This document shows positions 17,625 through 25,468 of a stretch of DNA of 64,000 bases, piece by piece. This stretch comes from GCA-2718815 sp963578105 (GTDB lineage Bacteria > Planctomycetota > Planctomycetia > Pirellulales > Pirellulaceae), in contig CAUZBP010000011.1 of NCBI GenBank assembly GCA_963578105.1, positions 18,645 to 82,644 on the forward strand, written 5' to 3'. Positions within the stretch are counted from its first letter, which is position 1. Every line of letters starts with the position of its first letter. The notes beneath the pieces are model-generated. The model saw nothing but the letters and a program-made list of their open reading frames with translations, made no database searches and was not told the origin of the DNA. Made by a program: the position numbers and the translations under genes.

Positions 17625-18314
17625 ATGTCAGTTGGCTCACGTTTGAATACGTTGTTGGAACAGGCACCTGTTGTCTTGCCTTCTTTGTTGTTATGTGATT
17701 TCGGTAACCTCGAAAGAGAAATCGAAAGGCTAGAGAAGGCGGGAACGAAGGCGCTGCACTTGGACATCATGGATGGTGATTTTGTTCCAAACTTGACATA
17801 CGGCTTGCCGGTCGTCAAAGCCTTGCGACAACTTACCGATTTGCCATTAGATACTCACCTCATGATTTCGCGCCCCGAACGCTACATCGATGCGTTTCAT
17901 CAGGCAGGGGCGGATATGATAACGGTGCACATCGAGGCAACCGACGATGCCCCTGCAGCGTTGCGGCAGATTCGGCGTTTGGGAGCCTGGGCCGGAATTG
18001 CGTTGAATCCAAAAACACCGCTCTCAGCAGTGGAACACCTCGTGTCCGATTGCGACTTGGTGTTGATGATGAGCGTCGAACCGGGATTTGGTGGACAAAC
18101 GTTCGATCCAACCGTGCTCAAGAAACTAAAGCTGGCTAGAGAATTATTCGGAGATCGAACTGTCTTGGAAGTGGACGGTGGTGTCAACGAAGAAACGATT
18201 ACCGAGTGTACTCGTGCCGGTGCGCAACTCATGGTGGCAGGATCCGCCATTTTTGGTCGGCCCGATTATGAATCCGCGATGGAAGTGTTGAGGACGAAGG
18301 TTCTGCAGGCTTAG
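17625..18314 (+). CDS. rpe: Ribulose-phosphate 3-epimerase
   Basis: A 229-residue TIM-barrel enzyme of the pentose phosphate and Calvin pathways interconverting ribulose 5-phosphate and xylulose 5-phosphate. Diagnostic motifs are LDIMDGDFVPNLTYG (metal His replaced as usual by the LDIMDG/F pattern of this family plus DTHLM), MSVEPGFGGQTF and LEVDGGVN with the phosphate-binding VAGSAIFG loop. A transaldolase gene is at 50.7 kb in the same window. The gene is 18 bp upstream of a phosphatase-fold gene and is probably co-transcribed with it. Confidence 0.95.
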   Translation: MSVGSRLNTLLEQAPVVLPSLLLCDFGNLEREIERLEKAGTKALHLDIMDGDFVPNLTYGLPVVKALRQLTDLPLDTHLMISRPERYIDAFHQAGADMITVHIEATDDAPAALRQIRRLGAWAGIALNPKTPLSAVEHLVSDCDLVLMMSVEPGFGGQTFDPTVLKKLKLARELFGDRTVLEVDGGVNEETITECTRAGAQLMVAGSAIFGRPDYESAMEVLRTKVLQA

Positions 18315-18332
18315 GTTTTTCGAGGAACACCA

Positions 18333-18917
18333 ATGTTACGTATCATTCTTACCCGGCCGGGATCCACGGAATTTGACGAACAAAAACGTATCACAGGAAC
18401 CTTGAGCATTCCGTTGAGCGACCAAGGAGCACAACAGGCGGTCAACACAGCCAAAGACTTACTGGCCGAAAAGATCGAAGTCATTTATACCTCGAATTGT
18501 GAATCTGCAAATCAAACTGCCAACGCGCTGGCTGAGCTCAATCGAGTTAAAGTGAAACAATTAGAAGGGTTGCAAAATCTCGACCATGGACTGTGGCAAG
18601 GAAAACTGATTGACGATGTCCGTCAAAAACAGCCCAAGGTATATCGCCAGTGGCAAGAGTGTCCTGAAACCATTTGTCCGCCAGATGGAGAAATGCTGGG
18701 CGAGGCACAAGAACGCGTGAAGATGACGCTCCAGAAACTTTTGAAGAAACACAAGGATGGCGTCATCGCAATCATTGCCCCTGAACCATTGACCAGTCTG
18801 ATTCGCTGTTATCTTTCGGGAGGTGCGTTGGGAAATCTTTGGAAAGTCGAATGTGCGTCTGGGGGCTGGGAGTCGATTGACGTTGAGCCGAACGAGGTGG
18901 TGGTGAACTCGCGTTAG
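18333..18917 (+). CDS. Histidine-phosphatase-fold protein lacking the catalytic residues
   Basis: A 194-residue protein of the phosphoglycerate mutase/histidine phosphatase fold. Overall order is preserved (ILTRPGST, IPLSDQGAQQA, YTSNCESANQTANAL, GLWQG, PPDGEMLGEA). However, the catalytic RHG is RPG (residues 8-10), the SxLxRAxQTA arginine is Ser, the LxE acid in the next motif is not conserved (LQNLDHG), and the second catalytic His (usually in SHGG) falls in IAPEP. Only the first Arg remains. It is therefore probably not a phosphatase; it may be a binding or regulatory protein. It is 18 bp behind rpe. Confidence 0.78.
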   Translation: MLRIILTRPGSTEFDEQKRITGTLSIPLSDQGAQQAVNTAKDLLAEKIEVIYTSNCESANQTANALAELNRVKVKQLEGLQNLDHGLWQGKLIDDVRQKQPKVYRQWQECPETICPPDGEMLGEAQERVKMTLQKLLKKHKDGVIAIIAPEPLTSLIRCYLSGGALGNLWKVECASGGWESIDVEPNEVVVNSR

Positions 18918-19168
18918 GCAGGCGATTCGAATCGGAATTGTCAACACCGCACATCCTGAAAAAACGGCCACGCCTCCCGAGAGCTTATAAATTCCTATGC
19001 CTGTCGGAACAGGACGTGACAAAATGGGACAATTCGGTCCAGATTCTATTGGTCAGTAAAGGCTGTTCAGACTACCATGTCGATACACGGCTACCCGCTC
19101 CTGCTGCTGGTCCATAAGGTATTCCTCAACATCGTTTTATCCTTGGCGTTTTGCATACTGGTCCTGAA

Positions 19169-20002
19169 ATGAGTAACGCTGAAACGAAAGTTTTGAAACG
19201 CACCAAACGGGGAGTTCCCGAGGGATTGTGGCAACGCTGCCCCGGATGCCATGCAGCAATTTTTCGGAAGGAAGCGGAACGAAAGCTTAACGTCTGCCCT
19301 GAATGTGAATTTCACTGGTATGTTCCGGCCAAACAACGACTCACCCAGGTATTGGACGAAGGTACGTTCGAAGAATGGGATGATAATCTGCGTCCCACAG
19401 ACCCCCTCGGATTCGAAGATAAGAAACCTTACCGGGAACGCCTGTTAGCAGAGCAACAGCGAACCGGGCTCACGGAGGCCGTGATCACGGGCTTGGGCAG
19501 TATCCGCGCTCGACGAGTGGCGATTGGAGTGACCGATTCCGCTTTTATCATGGGAAGCATGGGTTCGGTGGTCGGGGAACGGCTGACTCGCTTGATTGAA
19601 CGAGCCACCCAACAACAGCTACCACTGATCATCATTAGTGGCTCGGGAGGGGGTGCTCGCATGCACGAAGGCATCCTGTCATTAATGCAGATGGGAAAAG
19701 TGTCTGCCGCGCTGGCGCGTTACGATGATACGGGTGGACTGTTCATTTCTGTACTGACAAATCCCACCATGGGTGGTGTCGCTGCCAGTTTTGCTTCGCT
19801 CGGCGATGTCATTTTTGCTGAACCACGAGCACTGATTGGTTTTGCCGGGCCTCGGACTATCAAAGCAACCATTGGGATCGAATTGCCGGAGGGGTTTCAG
19901 ACAAGTGAGTTTCTCCTGGAACATGGATTCATTGATCGCATCGTACCGCGCGATAAACTGCAAAGCGAAATTGCGCGGACCATCGATTACTGCGGCAAAT
20001 GA
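19169..20002 (+). CDS. accD: Acetyl-CoA carboxylase carboxyltransferase subunit beta
   Basis: A 277-residue subunit of the carboxyltransferase that makes malonyl-CoA for fatty acid synthesis. It has the N-terminal zinc ribbon (CPGC...CPEC), and the crotonase-like core with IISGSGGGARMHEG, TNPTMGGVAASFASLGD and GFAGPRTIKATIG. The ATG at 19169 (MSNAETK) is preferred over the TTG at 19151. The stop overlaps the start of a protein kinase gene by 4 bp (ATGA). accA, its usual partner, is not in the window. Confidence 0.95.
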   Translation: MSNAETKVLKRTKRGVPEGLWQRCPGCHAAIFRKEAERKLNVCPECEFHWYVPAKQRLTQVLDEGTFEEWDDNLRPTDPLGFEDKKPYRERLLAEQQRTGLTEAVITGLGSIRARRVAIGVTDSAFIMGSMGSVVGERLTRLIERATQQQLPLIIISGSGGGARMHEGILSLMQMGKVSAALARYDDTGGLFISVLTNPTMGGVAASFASLGDVIFAEPRALIGFAGPRTIKATIGIELPEGFQTSEFLLEHGFIDRIVPRDKLQSEIARTIDYCGK

Positions 20003-20871
20003 ACATGGGCATCCTCGACAAAGTCAAGGCGATGTTTCGGGAACGGCTTGATGTCACTCAACGTTTCGAGCTGTTGCGCGTAGCGATATCAGGAACCATG
20101 TCCGAATTCTATGTGGCACGGGATCGGCAAAACGATCAGATCGTGGGTCTAAAACTGCTCGATCCGGACAAGACCGCCGCGTTCGCAGCACGATTCAAAG
20201 GTCTAGACAAGCCGACTGAAGGTCAAATAGCAAGCTCCATTAATCACCCACGTGTCGTAAGCACCCTGGAACAGGGTGAATCCAATAGAGGACAGCATTA
20301 TCTGGTCATGGAGTTTCTGGACGGTCCGGGTCTGAACTCCCTGATCCTGGAAAAAAACACTGCCCTGAAACAGTATCGAGTGACCCTGATCCGCCAGATG
20401 GCTGAAGCAGTGGAGGCCGTCCACGAAGCCGGCTTCATTCACCGCGACATCTGTCCACGAAACTTTATCTGCACCAAGAACGCGGACTCGTTGAAACTCA
20501 TTGATTTTGGACTCAGCCTGCCAATGGAGAAGGCTTATATGCGCCCCGGAAATCGGACCGGCACTCCCAACTACATGGCACCTGAAATCGTCCGTCGACG
20601 GTCCACCAACCAACGTGTCGATTTATTCGCTCTGGGAGTCACGGCTTACCAGACTTGCGCTTTAACACTTCCCTGGCCCGGTGGGGACAACACGGGACTA
20701 GCGGCGATGCAGCACGGCGTCCACAAACCAGTCAACCTTCTGCAAATCTGTCCGGACTTGGATCCCACTTTAGCTGCCGCTATCACTCAGTGTCTGGAAG
20801 CGGATTCCAACCAGCGCCCCCAGTCAGCCGGGGAATTTCTCAAGACGATACAGGGCGTTCTACCGGTTTGA
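19999..20871 (+). CDS. Ser/Thr protein kinase, soluble, coupled to accD
   Basis: A 290-residue kinase domain with no membrane segment or extra domain. Visible elements: K52 (GLKLLD), E74 as candidate C-helix partner, catalytic loop H148-R149-D150-I-C-P-R-N155, DFG at 169-171, activation segment RTGTPNYMAPE and the F-helix Asp (RVDLFALGV). The position two after the catalytic Asp is Cys, not the usual Lys, and the glycine loop (ISGTMSEFYVA) keeps only one Gly. Activity is plausible but not certain. It overlaps accD by 4 bp, so the two are translationally coupled; a link to control of malonyl-CoA supply is inference. Confidence 0.85.
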   Translation: MNMGILDKVKAMFRERLDVTQRFELLRVAISGTMSEFYVARDRQNDQIVGLKLLDPDKTAAFAARFKGLDKPTEGQIASSINHPRVVSTLEQGESNRGQHYLVMEFLDGPGLNSLILEKNTALKQYRVTLIRQMAEAVEAVHEAGFIHRDICPRNFICTKNADSLKLIDFGLSLPMEKAYMRPGNRTGTPNYMAPEIVRRRSTNQRVDLFALGVTAYQTCALTLPWPGGDNTGLAAMQHGVHKPVNLLQICPDLDPTLAAAITQCLEADSNQRPQSAGEFLKTIQGVLPV

Positions 20872-20992
20872 AAGCACCGTCAGCTTGTCCTTGTGGGAGC
20901 TTTTAAAAGACTTTATACTGGAATGCTTGTCCCTGATTAACAAGGTACGCGGCTGAAAACGGCCAACTGCTCAGCATAGAGGAGAACCGGCA

Positions 20993-21238
20993 ATGACAAT
21001 CGACAAAAGTCTTCGAGTTCGATCCGGATTGGATCGCAACCGCAGCGTCCTTAAACGCGCTGAAAGATTAGCCCAGCTGAAGGAAGTTGACCGTTGGCGG
21101 GAAGGTGACCCGCCCATTGGCTTGCAAAAGGTACGCGTTCAGAAGCTGGCGCTCAAAAAGAAAAAGAAAGTGAAAAAGGAAGAAGAAACGGCTGAAGGAA
21201 CTGAAGGAACGAACGTCCAAGAAAATTCCACATCCTAG
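20993..21238 (+). CDS. Small basic protein, Planctomycetes/Verrucomicrobia/Chlamydiae type
   Basis: An 81-residue protein with the pattern MTIDKSLRVR...NRSVLKRAERL...W.EGDPPIGLQKVRV and a Lys-rich C-terminus (LALKKKKKVKK) ending in an acidic tail. This matches the family of small basic proteins shared across these phyla, thought to be ribosome- or RNA-associated because of charge; a function has not been shown to my knowledge. A ribosome site (GAGGAGA-like, at about 20980) precedes the ATG. A strong terminator follows. Confidence 0.82.
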   Translation: MTIDKSLRVRSGLDRNRSVLKRAERLAQLKEVDRWREGDPPIGLQKVRVQKLALKKKKKVKKEEETAEGTEGTNVQENSTS

Positions 21239-21267
21239 TCGCCGACAATCCGTCCACATAGGATTGA

Positions 21268-21325
21268 GCCCGGTAGGTTAATACGGTTGTAACGAATCAG
21301 CCGTATCCCGACACCGGGCTTTTTT
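21268..21325 (+). terminator. Branched rho-independent terminator after the small basic protein gene
   Basis: Outer stem gcccggt (21268-21274) pairs with accgggc (21313-21319), followed at once by six T. Inside, atacgg (21281-21286) pairs with ccgtat (21301-21306). The result is a two-level stem-loop with a T-tract, as expected for an intrinsic terminator 30 bp after the stop codon. Confidence 0.78.
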
Positions 21326-21339
21326 GTGCAGGTCACGAC

Positions 21340-21362
21340 TGCGAACCCCTTGGGGGTTCGCA
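21340..21362. repeat. Perfect 10-bp inverted repeat, 3-nt loop
   Basis: tgcgaacccc-ttg-ggggttcgca forms a perfect 10-bp hairpin 15 bp beyond the terminator T-tract and about 110 bp before the next gene. It has no T-tract of its own. It could be a second pause element, an operator or a short mobile palindrome. Confidence 0.7.
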
Positions 21363-21474
21363 ACCGACGGATTTAGCACCCTGGCAGATCGCAACCGGTT
21401 CCCGTGGCACAGCCTCCTGGCGTCTCGTATACTGAAGATAGAAACGGGATGGGGTCAGCTTGAGGAAAGAACCG

Positions 21475-22665
21475 ATGTTCTCCAAGCAAATGATGAGTGC
21501 TGCAACTATCTTCGTCTGTTGGTGGATGCCACCAATCGCAGCCGACACTATCATTCTGAAAAGTGGCGGGCAAATTGAGGGGCAATTGCTCAACCCCGAT
21601 GAGTCGCCAAGACAACGTTTCATTGTTGCAACTCAACTGGGTGGCAAGGTCACTCTGGCTGCGAACCAAGTAGGAAAAGTCCTTTCGAAAACATCCGTTC
21701 AGCAACAGTATGAACAACGCGTTAGTCGCATGCATGATACGATCGATGATCATTCGGCGATGGCTGAGTGGTGTCTGCAAAACGACCTCCTTTCCAAACG
21801 TAAGCTCCATTTGCAACGCGTCCTTGAAATCGACCCGAACCATGTCGAATCCCGCAAAGCACTCGGTTTTCATCACATCCAAGGAAAGTGGATTCGTCCT
21901 AAGGAATGGATGCAAAGCCAAGGGTACATCTATTACAAAAGCCGCTGGCTGACTCAGCAGGATTTCGACAGGCTACAACAGAGGGAGCAGGCCGAATTCG
22001 CGACCAAACAGTATCGCCGACAAATCAAAATTTGGCGTGGCTGGATCAACGGCCGGTTAGACCAGGAAGCCCGTGAAAGGATGCGAGCCGTCAACGATGT
22101 AAGGGCCGCACCGGCTTTTGCAGATCTGTTGGAAAAAGAAAAAGATGGCCGGCTCAAACGTCTCTACATCGATGTATTGTCGGATTTGGGGGGACCCCAA
22201 GCGATAGCTGCTTTGATCCGCTGTAGTCTGCAGGACCCATCCGAAGCAATCCGGGACCGGTGCCTTGTAGAATTAGTGCGTCACCGATCTCCAGCGGTGA
22301 TGTCCTCGTTCATTAAAACATTGAATCACAAGGACAACAAATTAGTGAATCGTGCGGCAGTGGGCTTGGCACAAATGACTGACATGTCGGCGGCGTTGCC
22401 TTTGATCAATGCATTGGAAACCGAACACAAATACATTATCCAGCAGCAAAGCGGGGGAATTAACCCTACGTTTGGCACCGGAGGCGGAGGGCTGAATGTT
22501 GGTGGGGGCCCCAAACTTGTTAAGCACAAGAATCGAAACGATGAGGTTCTTGCGGCACTGGTGGAATTGACGGGCATGAATTTCAATTTCGATCGCCAGC
22601 GTTGGCTGGACTGGTATGGAAGCCGGCAAACGCCCGACGACATCAACTTGCGGCGAGACCATTAG
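21475..22665 (+). CDS. Secreted TPR/HEAT-like repeat protein, conserved planctomycete hypothetical
   Basis: A 396-residue exported protein. Signal peptide to about residue 23 (FVCWWMPPIAADT). Then a small beta region (ILKSGGQIEGQLL), a TPR-like helical pair (AEWCLQNDLLSKRKLHLQRVL followed by DPNHVESRKALG), the segment GKWIRPKEWMQSQGYI, and HEAT-like repeats (about 195-305). A Gly-rich stretch (GTGGGGLNVGGGP) precedes the C-terminal domain. I recognise this plan from planctomycete genomes but no function is established. A TTG at 21460 could add five residues; the ATG at 21475 is preferred. Confidence 0.78.
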   Translation: MFSKQMMSAATIFVCWWMPPIAADTIILKSGGQIEGQLLNPDESPRQRFIVATQLGGKVTLAANQVGKVLSKTSVQQQYEQRVSRMHDTIDDHSAMAEWCLQNDLLSKRKLHLQRVLEIDPNHVESRKALGFHHIQGKWIRPKEWMQSQGYIYYKSRWLTQQDFDRLQQREQAEFATKQYRRQIKIWRGWINGRLDQEARERMRAVNDVRAAPAFADLLEKEKDGRLKRLYIDVLSDLGGPQAIAALIRCSLQDPSEAIRDRCLVELVRHRSPAVMSSFIKTLNHKDNKLVNRAAVGLAQMTDMSAALPLINALETEHKYIIQQQSGGINPTFGTGGGGLNVGGGPKLVKHKNRNDEVLAALVELTGMNFNFDRQRWLDWYGSRQTPDDINLRRDH

Positions 22666-23633
22666 TCTTGAGATTGGTTCCCTTCAACTCGCTGGTGAAC
22701 AATCCGGATCTTCGGATGAACCAACCCATTGCCCGGCAGACTGCCAATTAACTGGGCGTACCTAAAGTTTTTCTTCTCTGGATCCCCGGGAATTCGAAAG
22801 CTGTCGCCCTTCTGGAGGATTGGCCGGGATTCGATCAGGTTACCGAACGCCCGTTCTCCAGCTGCCTGACAAGCAAACCAGCACCCTTTACCCTGCGAAT
22901 CACGTAGATAGAACTCGGGATAGCAGTGCCCGGGAACCCAAACCATTCGTGCAGGAATATTTTGCGCTCGGCAAATCGCCACGAAGAGCGAAGTCATTTC
23001 TTCGCAATCACCGTTCCCATCATGCAAGGCTGCCAGGGCCCCTTTGAGTTGGCTTTCCTGGTATTGAACGTGGCTGCGAACCCAGTCGTAAACCGACTCG
23101 GCCTGTGCCCAGGCGTTTGGTGATGACAAACCAATTCGCTGGGCAATGGAAACGATTTCAGGGTGGCGACTTTCGATGTACGGACTCGGTTGAAGGTAAC
23201 GCCGGGCCGGCCGGGAACTCCTCCGGGGAATTTGATACGCATCAGTTTCATCTGCTCTGGGCGGAGAAATCTTTGTGACCTCGAAGGTAAGCAAAGCTTC
23301 TGCGGTTTCGGTGTCTTCCAGACGTGGCACTTCAATCACCATTTGGCGCACACCCTCGCGAAGAATGCGAAACTTGACCCGCCGAATCTGAGGTGACTTC
23401 ACCTGGTGAACTAAATGCACCGTTTGCTCGGGCCAATCCATGGGGACGGGAGTGCTTGCAAACACTCCTCGGCAAGGTCCGCCCTCGGCGGTGACGACAA
23501 TTCCGATCTGCCAGGTTTCTGTCATGGCCGCCGGATCGTTAGCCGTGGCGACTTCCTGCCCGCAAAGAACCGGAGACAAAGTCGACATCCATGGCAAGAG
23601 ATAGCAGAAGAGGGAAAGTAGGCGTGGCATCAT
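22662..23633 (-). CDS. Secreted transglutaminase-like protein, catalytic Cys present
   Basis: A 323-residue exported protein. Signal peptide at 1-25 (LLSLFCYLLPWMSTLSPVLCG), a beta-rich N-terminal domain (about 40-150), then a transglutaminase-like core. The core has the catalytic Cys in DGNGDCEEMTSL and the His in WVPGHCYPEFYL, with an aromatic/acidic strand downstream. The nearby FRIPGDPEKKNFRYAQ tail matches its neighbour. The 3' end overlaps the convergent repeat-protein gene at 21475-22665 by 4 bp. Possible role: proteolysis or cross-linking in the envelope. It is followed upstream by a clear paralogue at 23683. Confidence 0.82.
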   Translation of the reverse strand: MMPRLLSLFCYLLPWMSTLSPVLCGQEVATANDPAAMTETWQIGIVVTAEGGPCRGVFASTPVPMDWPEQTVHLVHQVKSPQIRRVKFRILREGVRQMVIEVPRLEDTETAEALLTFEVTKISPPRADETDAYQIPRRSSRPARRYLQPSPYIESRHPEIVSIAQRIGLSSPNAWAQAESVYDWVRSHVQYQESQLKGALAALHDGNGDCEEMTSLFVAICRAQNIPARMVWVPGHCYPEFYLRDSQGKGCWFACQAAGERAFGNLIESRPILQKGDSFRIPGDPEKKNFRYAQLIGSLPGNGLVHPKIRIVHQRVEGNQSQD

Positions 23634-23682
23634 TTTATTTTACACCGAACCGCGGGCAACGTCTTCAGTCACTTCGGTAGAA

Positions 23683-24642
23683 TCAATCAACACGAGTCAG
23701 TGTGCGAACAAAGGTGACATGCGGTCTCCCCACACCCGCCTTGCCTGTCAAGGATTCAGGCACAAAGCGAACGGGTTTTCTCTGTTTTGAAATTTTAAAC
23801 CGATCACCTTTCTGTAAGATGGGACGCACTTCTGATGTTCCACCAAAAGAAACCTTTTCGGTCAGTTGGCAGGGAATCCAATGACCCTGCCCTTCATCAT
23901 CGTGCAGATAGAACTCTGCATAGCAATGATCCAGTACCCAGACCGTACGGGCTGGAATACCCTTCACGCGGCAGAGGGCAATGAACAGGGACGTAATGTC
24001 CTCATGATTTCCCCGACCATCACGCAAAGCCGCTGCGGCACCTTTCAATGATCCTCGTTGGTAATCCACCTTTTTCCTCACCAAGTCAAAAATGGCCTGA
24101 ACAGACTTCCAGACATTTTCCGAATCGGAATCGATTTCTTTTGCCATGCGACGTATTCTCCGATCCGCCGTCTCTATACGGGGACTGGGCCCGAGATACT
24201 GTCTTATTTTTCGATTCAACCGTTGGGGAGCAACGAACAGGCCGACATCTGCAGGAGGTTTCAACACGGAACGGGTAATGTCGAAAGTCACCAAAGCCTT
24301 GGCAATTTCACCAGTAGGAAGAAGTGGTATCGAAACATGCATCTCCTCGATTCCGTTGGCAAGCTGACGGTAACGCACCGACTGCACGTGATGCGTGAAA
24401 TCCTCCTTCAGAATAGACACCTGTTGTTCGGGCCAATCGGTGGGCACGGGAATGGTTCCGTACAGGCCTTGGCAAGGTCCGCCTACGGCACGAATTTCCA
24501 TTCCAACGACATAACGTTTTTTTGTTTCGGGTCCAAAGTGAACACCTTTTGTTACCTCTTGCTTGGTCAACTGTGCAGCAGTCACTCCGACGAGCCACAG
24601 GCAGAGAACAACAGCCACAAAGGGGACCCAAGATCGGTTCAT
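23683..24642 (-). CDS. Secreted transglutaminase-like paralogue with Cys-to-His change at the active site
   Basis: A 319-residue exported paralogue of the preceding protein, alignable along its length (shared VPTDWPEQ, SLKGA-AAL-DG, SLF-A-CR, IPAR-VWV, HCY-EFYL, RPILQKGD-F-I). Where the partner has DGNGDCEEMTSL this one has DGRGNHEDITSL: the catalytic Cys codon position reads CAT (His). The His of the triad (LDHCYAEF) is kept. The protein is therefore probably not a cysteine transglutaminase/protease and may be a regulator, scaffold or substrate-binding partner. Signal peptide MNRSWVPFVAVVLCLWLVG. The pair are transcribed together with 49 bp between them. Confidence 0.82.
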   Translation of the reverse strand: MNRSWVPFVAVVLCLWLVGVTAAQLTKQEVTKGVHFGPETKKRYVVGMEIRAVGGPCQGLYGTIPVPTDWPEQQVSILKEDFTHHVQSVRYRQLANGIEEMHVSIPLLPTGEIAKALVTFDITRSVLKPPADVGLFVAPQRLNRKIRQYLGPSPRIETADRRIRRMAKEIDSDSENVWKSVQAIFDLVRKKVDYQRGSLKGAAAALRDGRGNHEDITSLFIALCRVKGIPARTVWVLDHCYAEFYLHDDEGQGHWIPCQLTEKVSFGGTSEVRPILQKGDRFKISKQRKPVRFVPESLTGKAGVGRPHVTFVRTLTRVD

Positions 24643-24998
24643 AAGACCTTATCAACAAGAGAGTAAGAGAGGCCTGGCCGGAACATGATTTCCACCGAAA
24701 GACCGCTTTTTAACCGGCTGGTCCTGCGAATCCAGCGGGCAAATTACAACCCGGCCCGATGCCACAGCAAACCTGGGAACCAGGAAGGTCGACAAGGGCA
24801 TTTACAACAGCAGTGCACAGGACTGTTGGTCGAAGTTCGCCAGATGCTCCCAGCAAATATCCGGCGAGTGTTTTGACAAACACTGCAAACTCTGTTCCAA
24901 CGTCGTTCGAGACAAACGGCTGCCTTCAGGATGGAGCAGAACCAGCTTGTCGCGAACGTTCGTTGAATACTTGTCCGAATCGGTCGTTTCGATTGATC
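24643..24998. other. Gap between transglutaminase paralogue and small lipoprotein
   Basis: About 356 bp with only chance frames. It must contain the promoter of the transglutaminase pair (minus strand). No recognisable element otherwise. Confidence 0.45.
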
Positions 24999-25274
24999 TT
25001 ACTGGACAGGCGTCAGAGGACCCGCGGTCACGTTCGAAGGTGCCTGAATCACCGCTCCAGCCGGTGCTGGAATAGTGGGCACACTGAACTCACTACTGTA
25101 AGCGGGAAATTCCTGGCTGTAAACCGAAGTGTTTCCGTCCATGCAGGGAGAGGAACCTAAGCACGGAGGACAAATGGCTGCGCCAAATCCCGACCACCAT
25201 TGCTGGAAGTGGCCACATCCGGTCATACTAACTGTTAGAATCACGCATGCGATCAGGATGTGAAACCTTCTCAT
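24999..25274 (-). CDS. Small lipoprotein, Pro/Ser-rich
   Basis: A 91-residue lipoprotein: MRRFHILIACVILTVSMTGC with lipobox SMTGC and a lipid-anchored Cys at residue 20. The mature part has a CPPCLGSSPC cysteine cluster and a Pro/Ala/Ser-rich tail. An upstream ATG at 25313 would hide the signal peptide. A comparable short cysteine-rich lipoprotein is at 33932-34162, so this may be a small family in the genome. Function unknown. Confidence 0.68.
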   Translation of the reverse strand: MRRFHILIACVILTVSMTGCGHFQQWWSGFGAAICPPCLGSSPCMDGNTSVYSQEFPAYSSEFSVPTIPAPAGAVIQAPSNVTAGPLTPVQ

Positions 25275-25468
25275 AATCGATAGCTCCGCAAAAGAATGGG
25301 GAAAACAGAGCAAACCTGTTGGTTAGATAACCCTACAACATATTGCGTGATGTGCAATTGAAACCTCGGTTTTTTTTTGCCAACATCGTTTTCGATCGGA
25401 GGGCAGGCGTGGCAGGCAGAGACCACCCGCGCCAGAATCGTTACCACCGCTACAAGAGGCCTCTGGCA

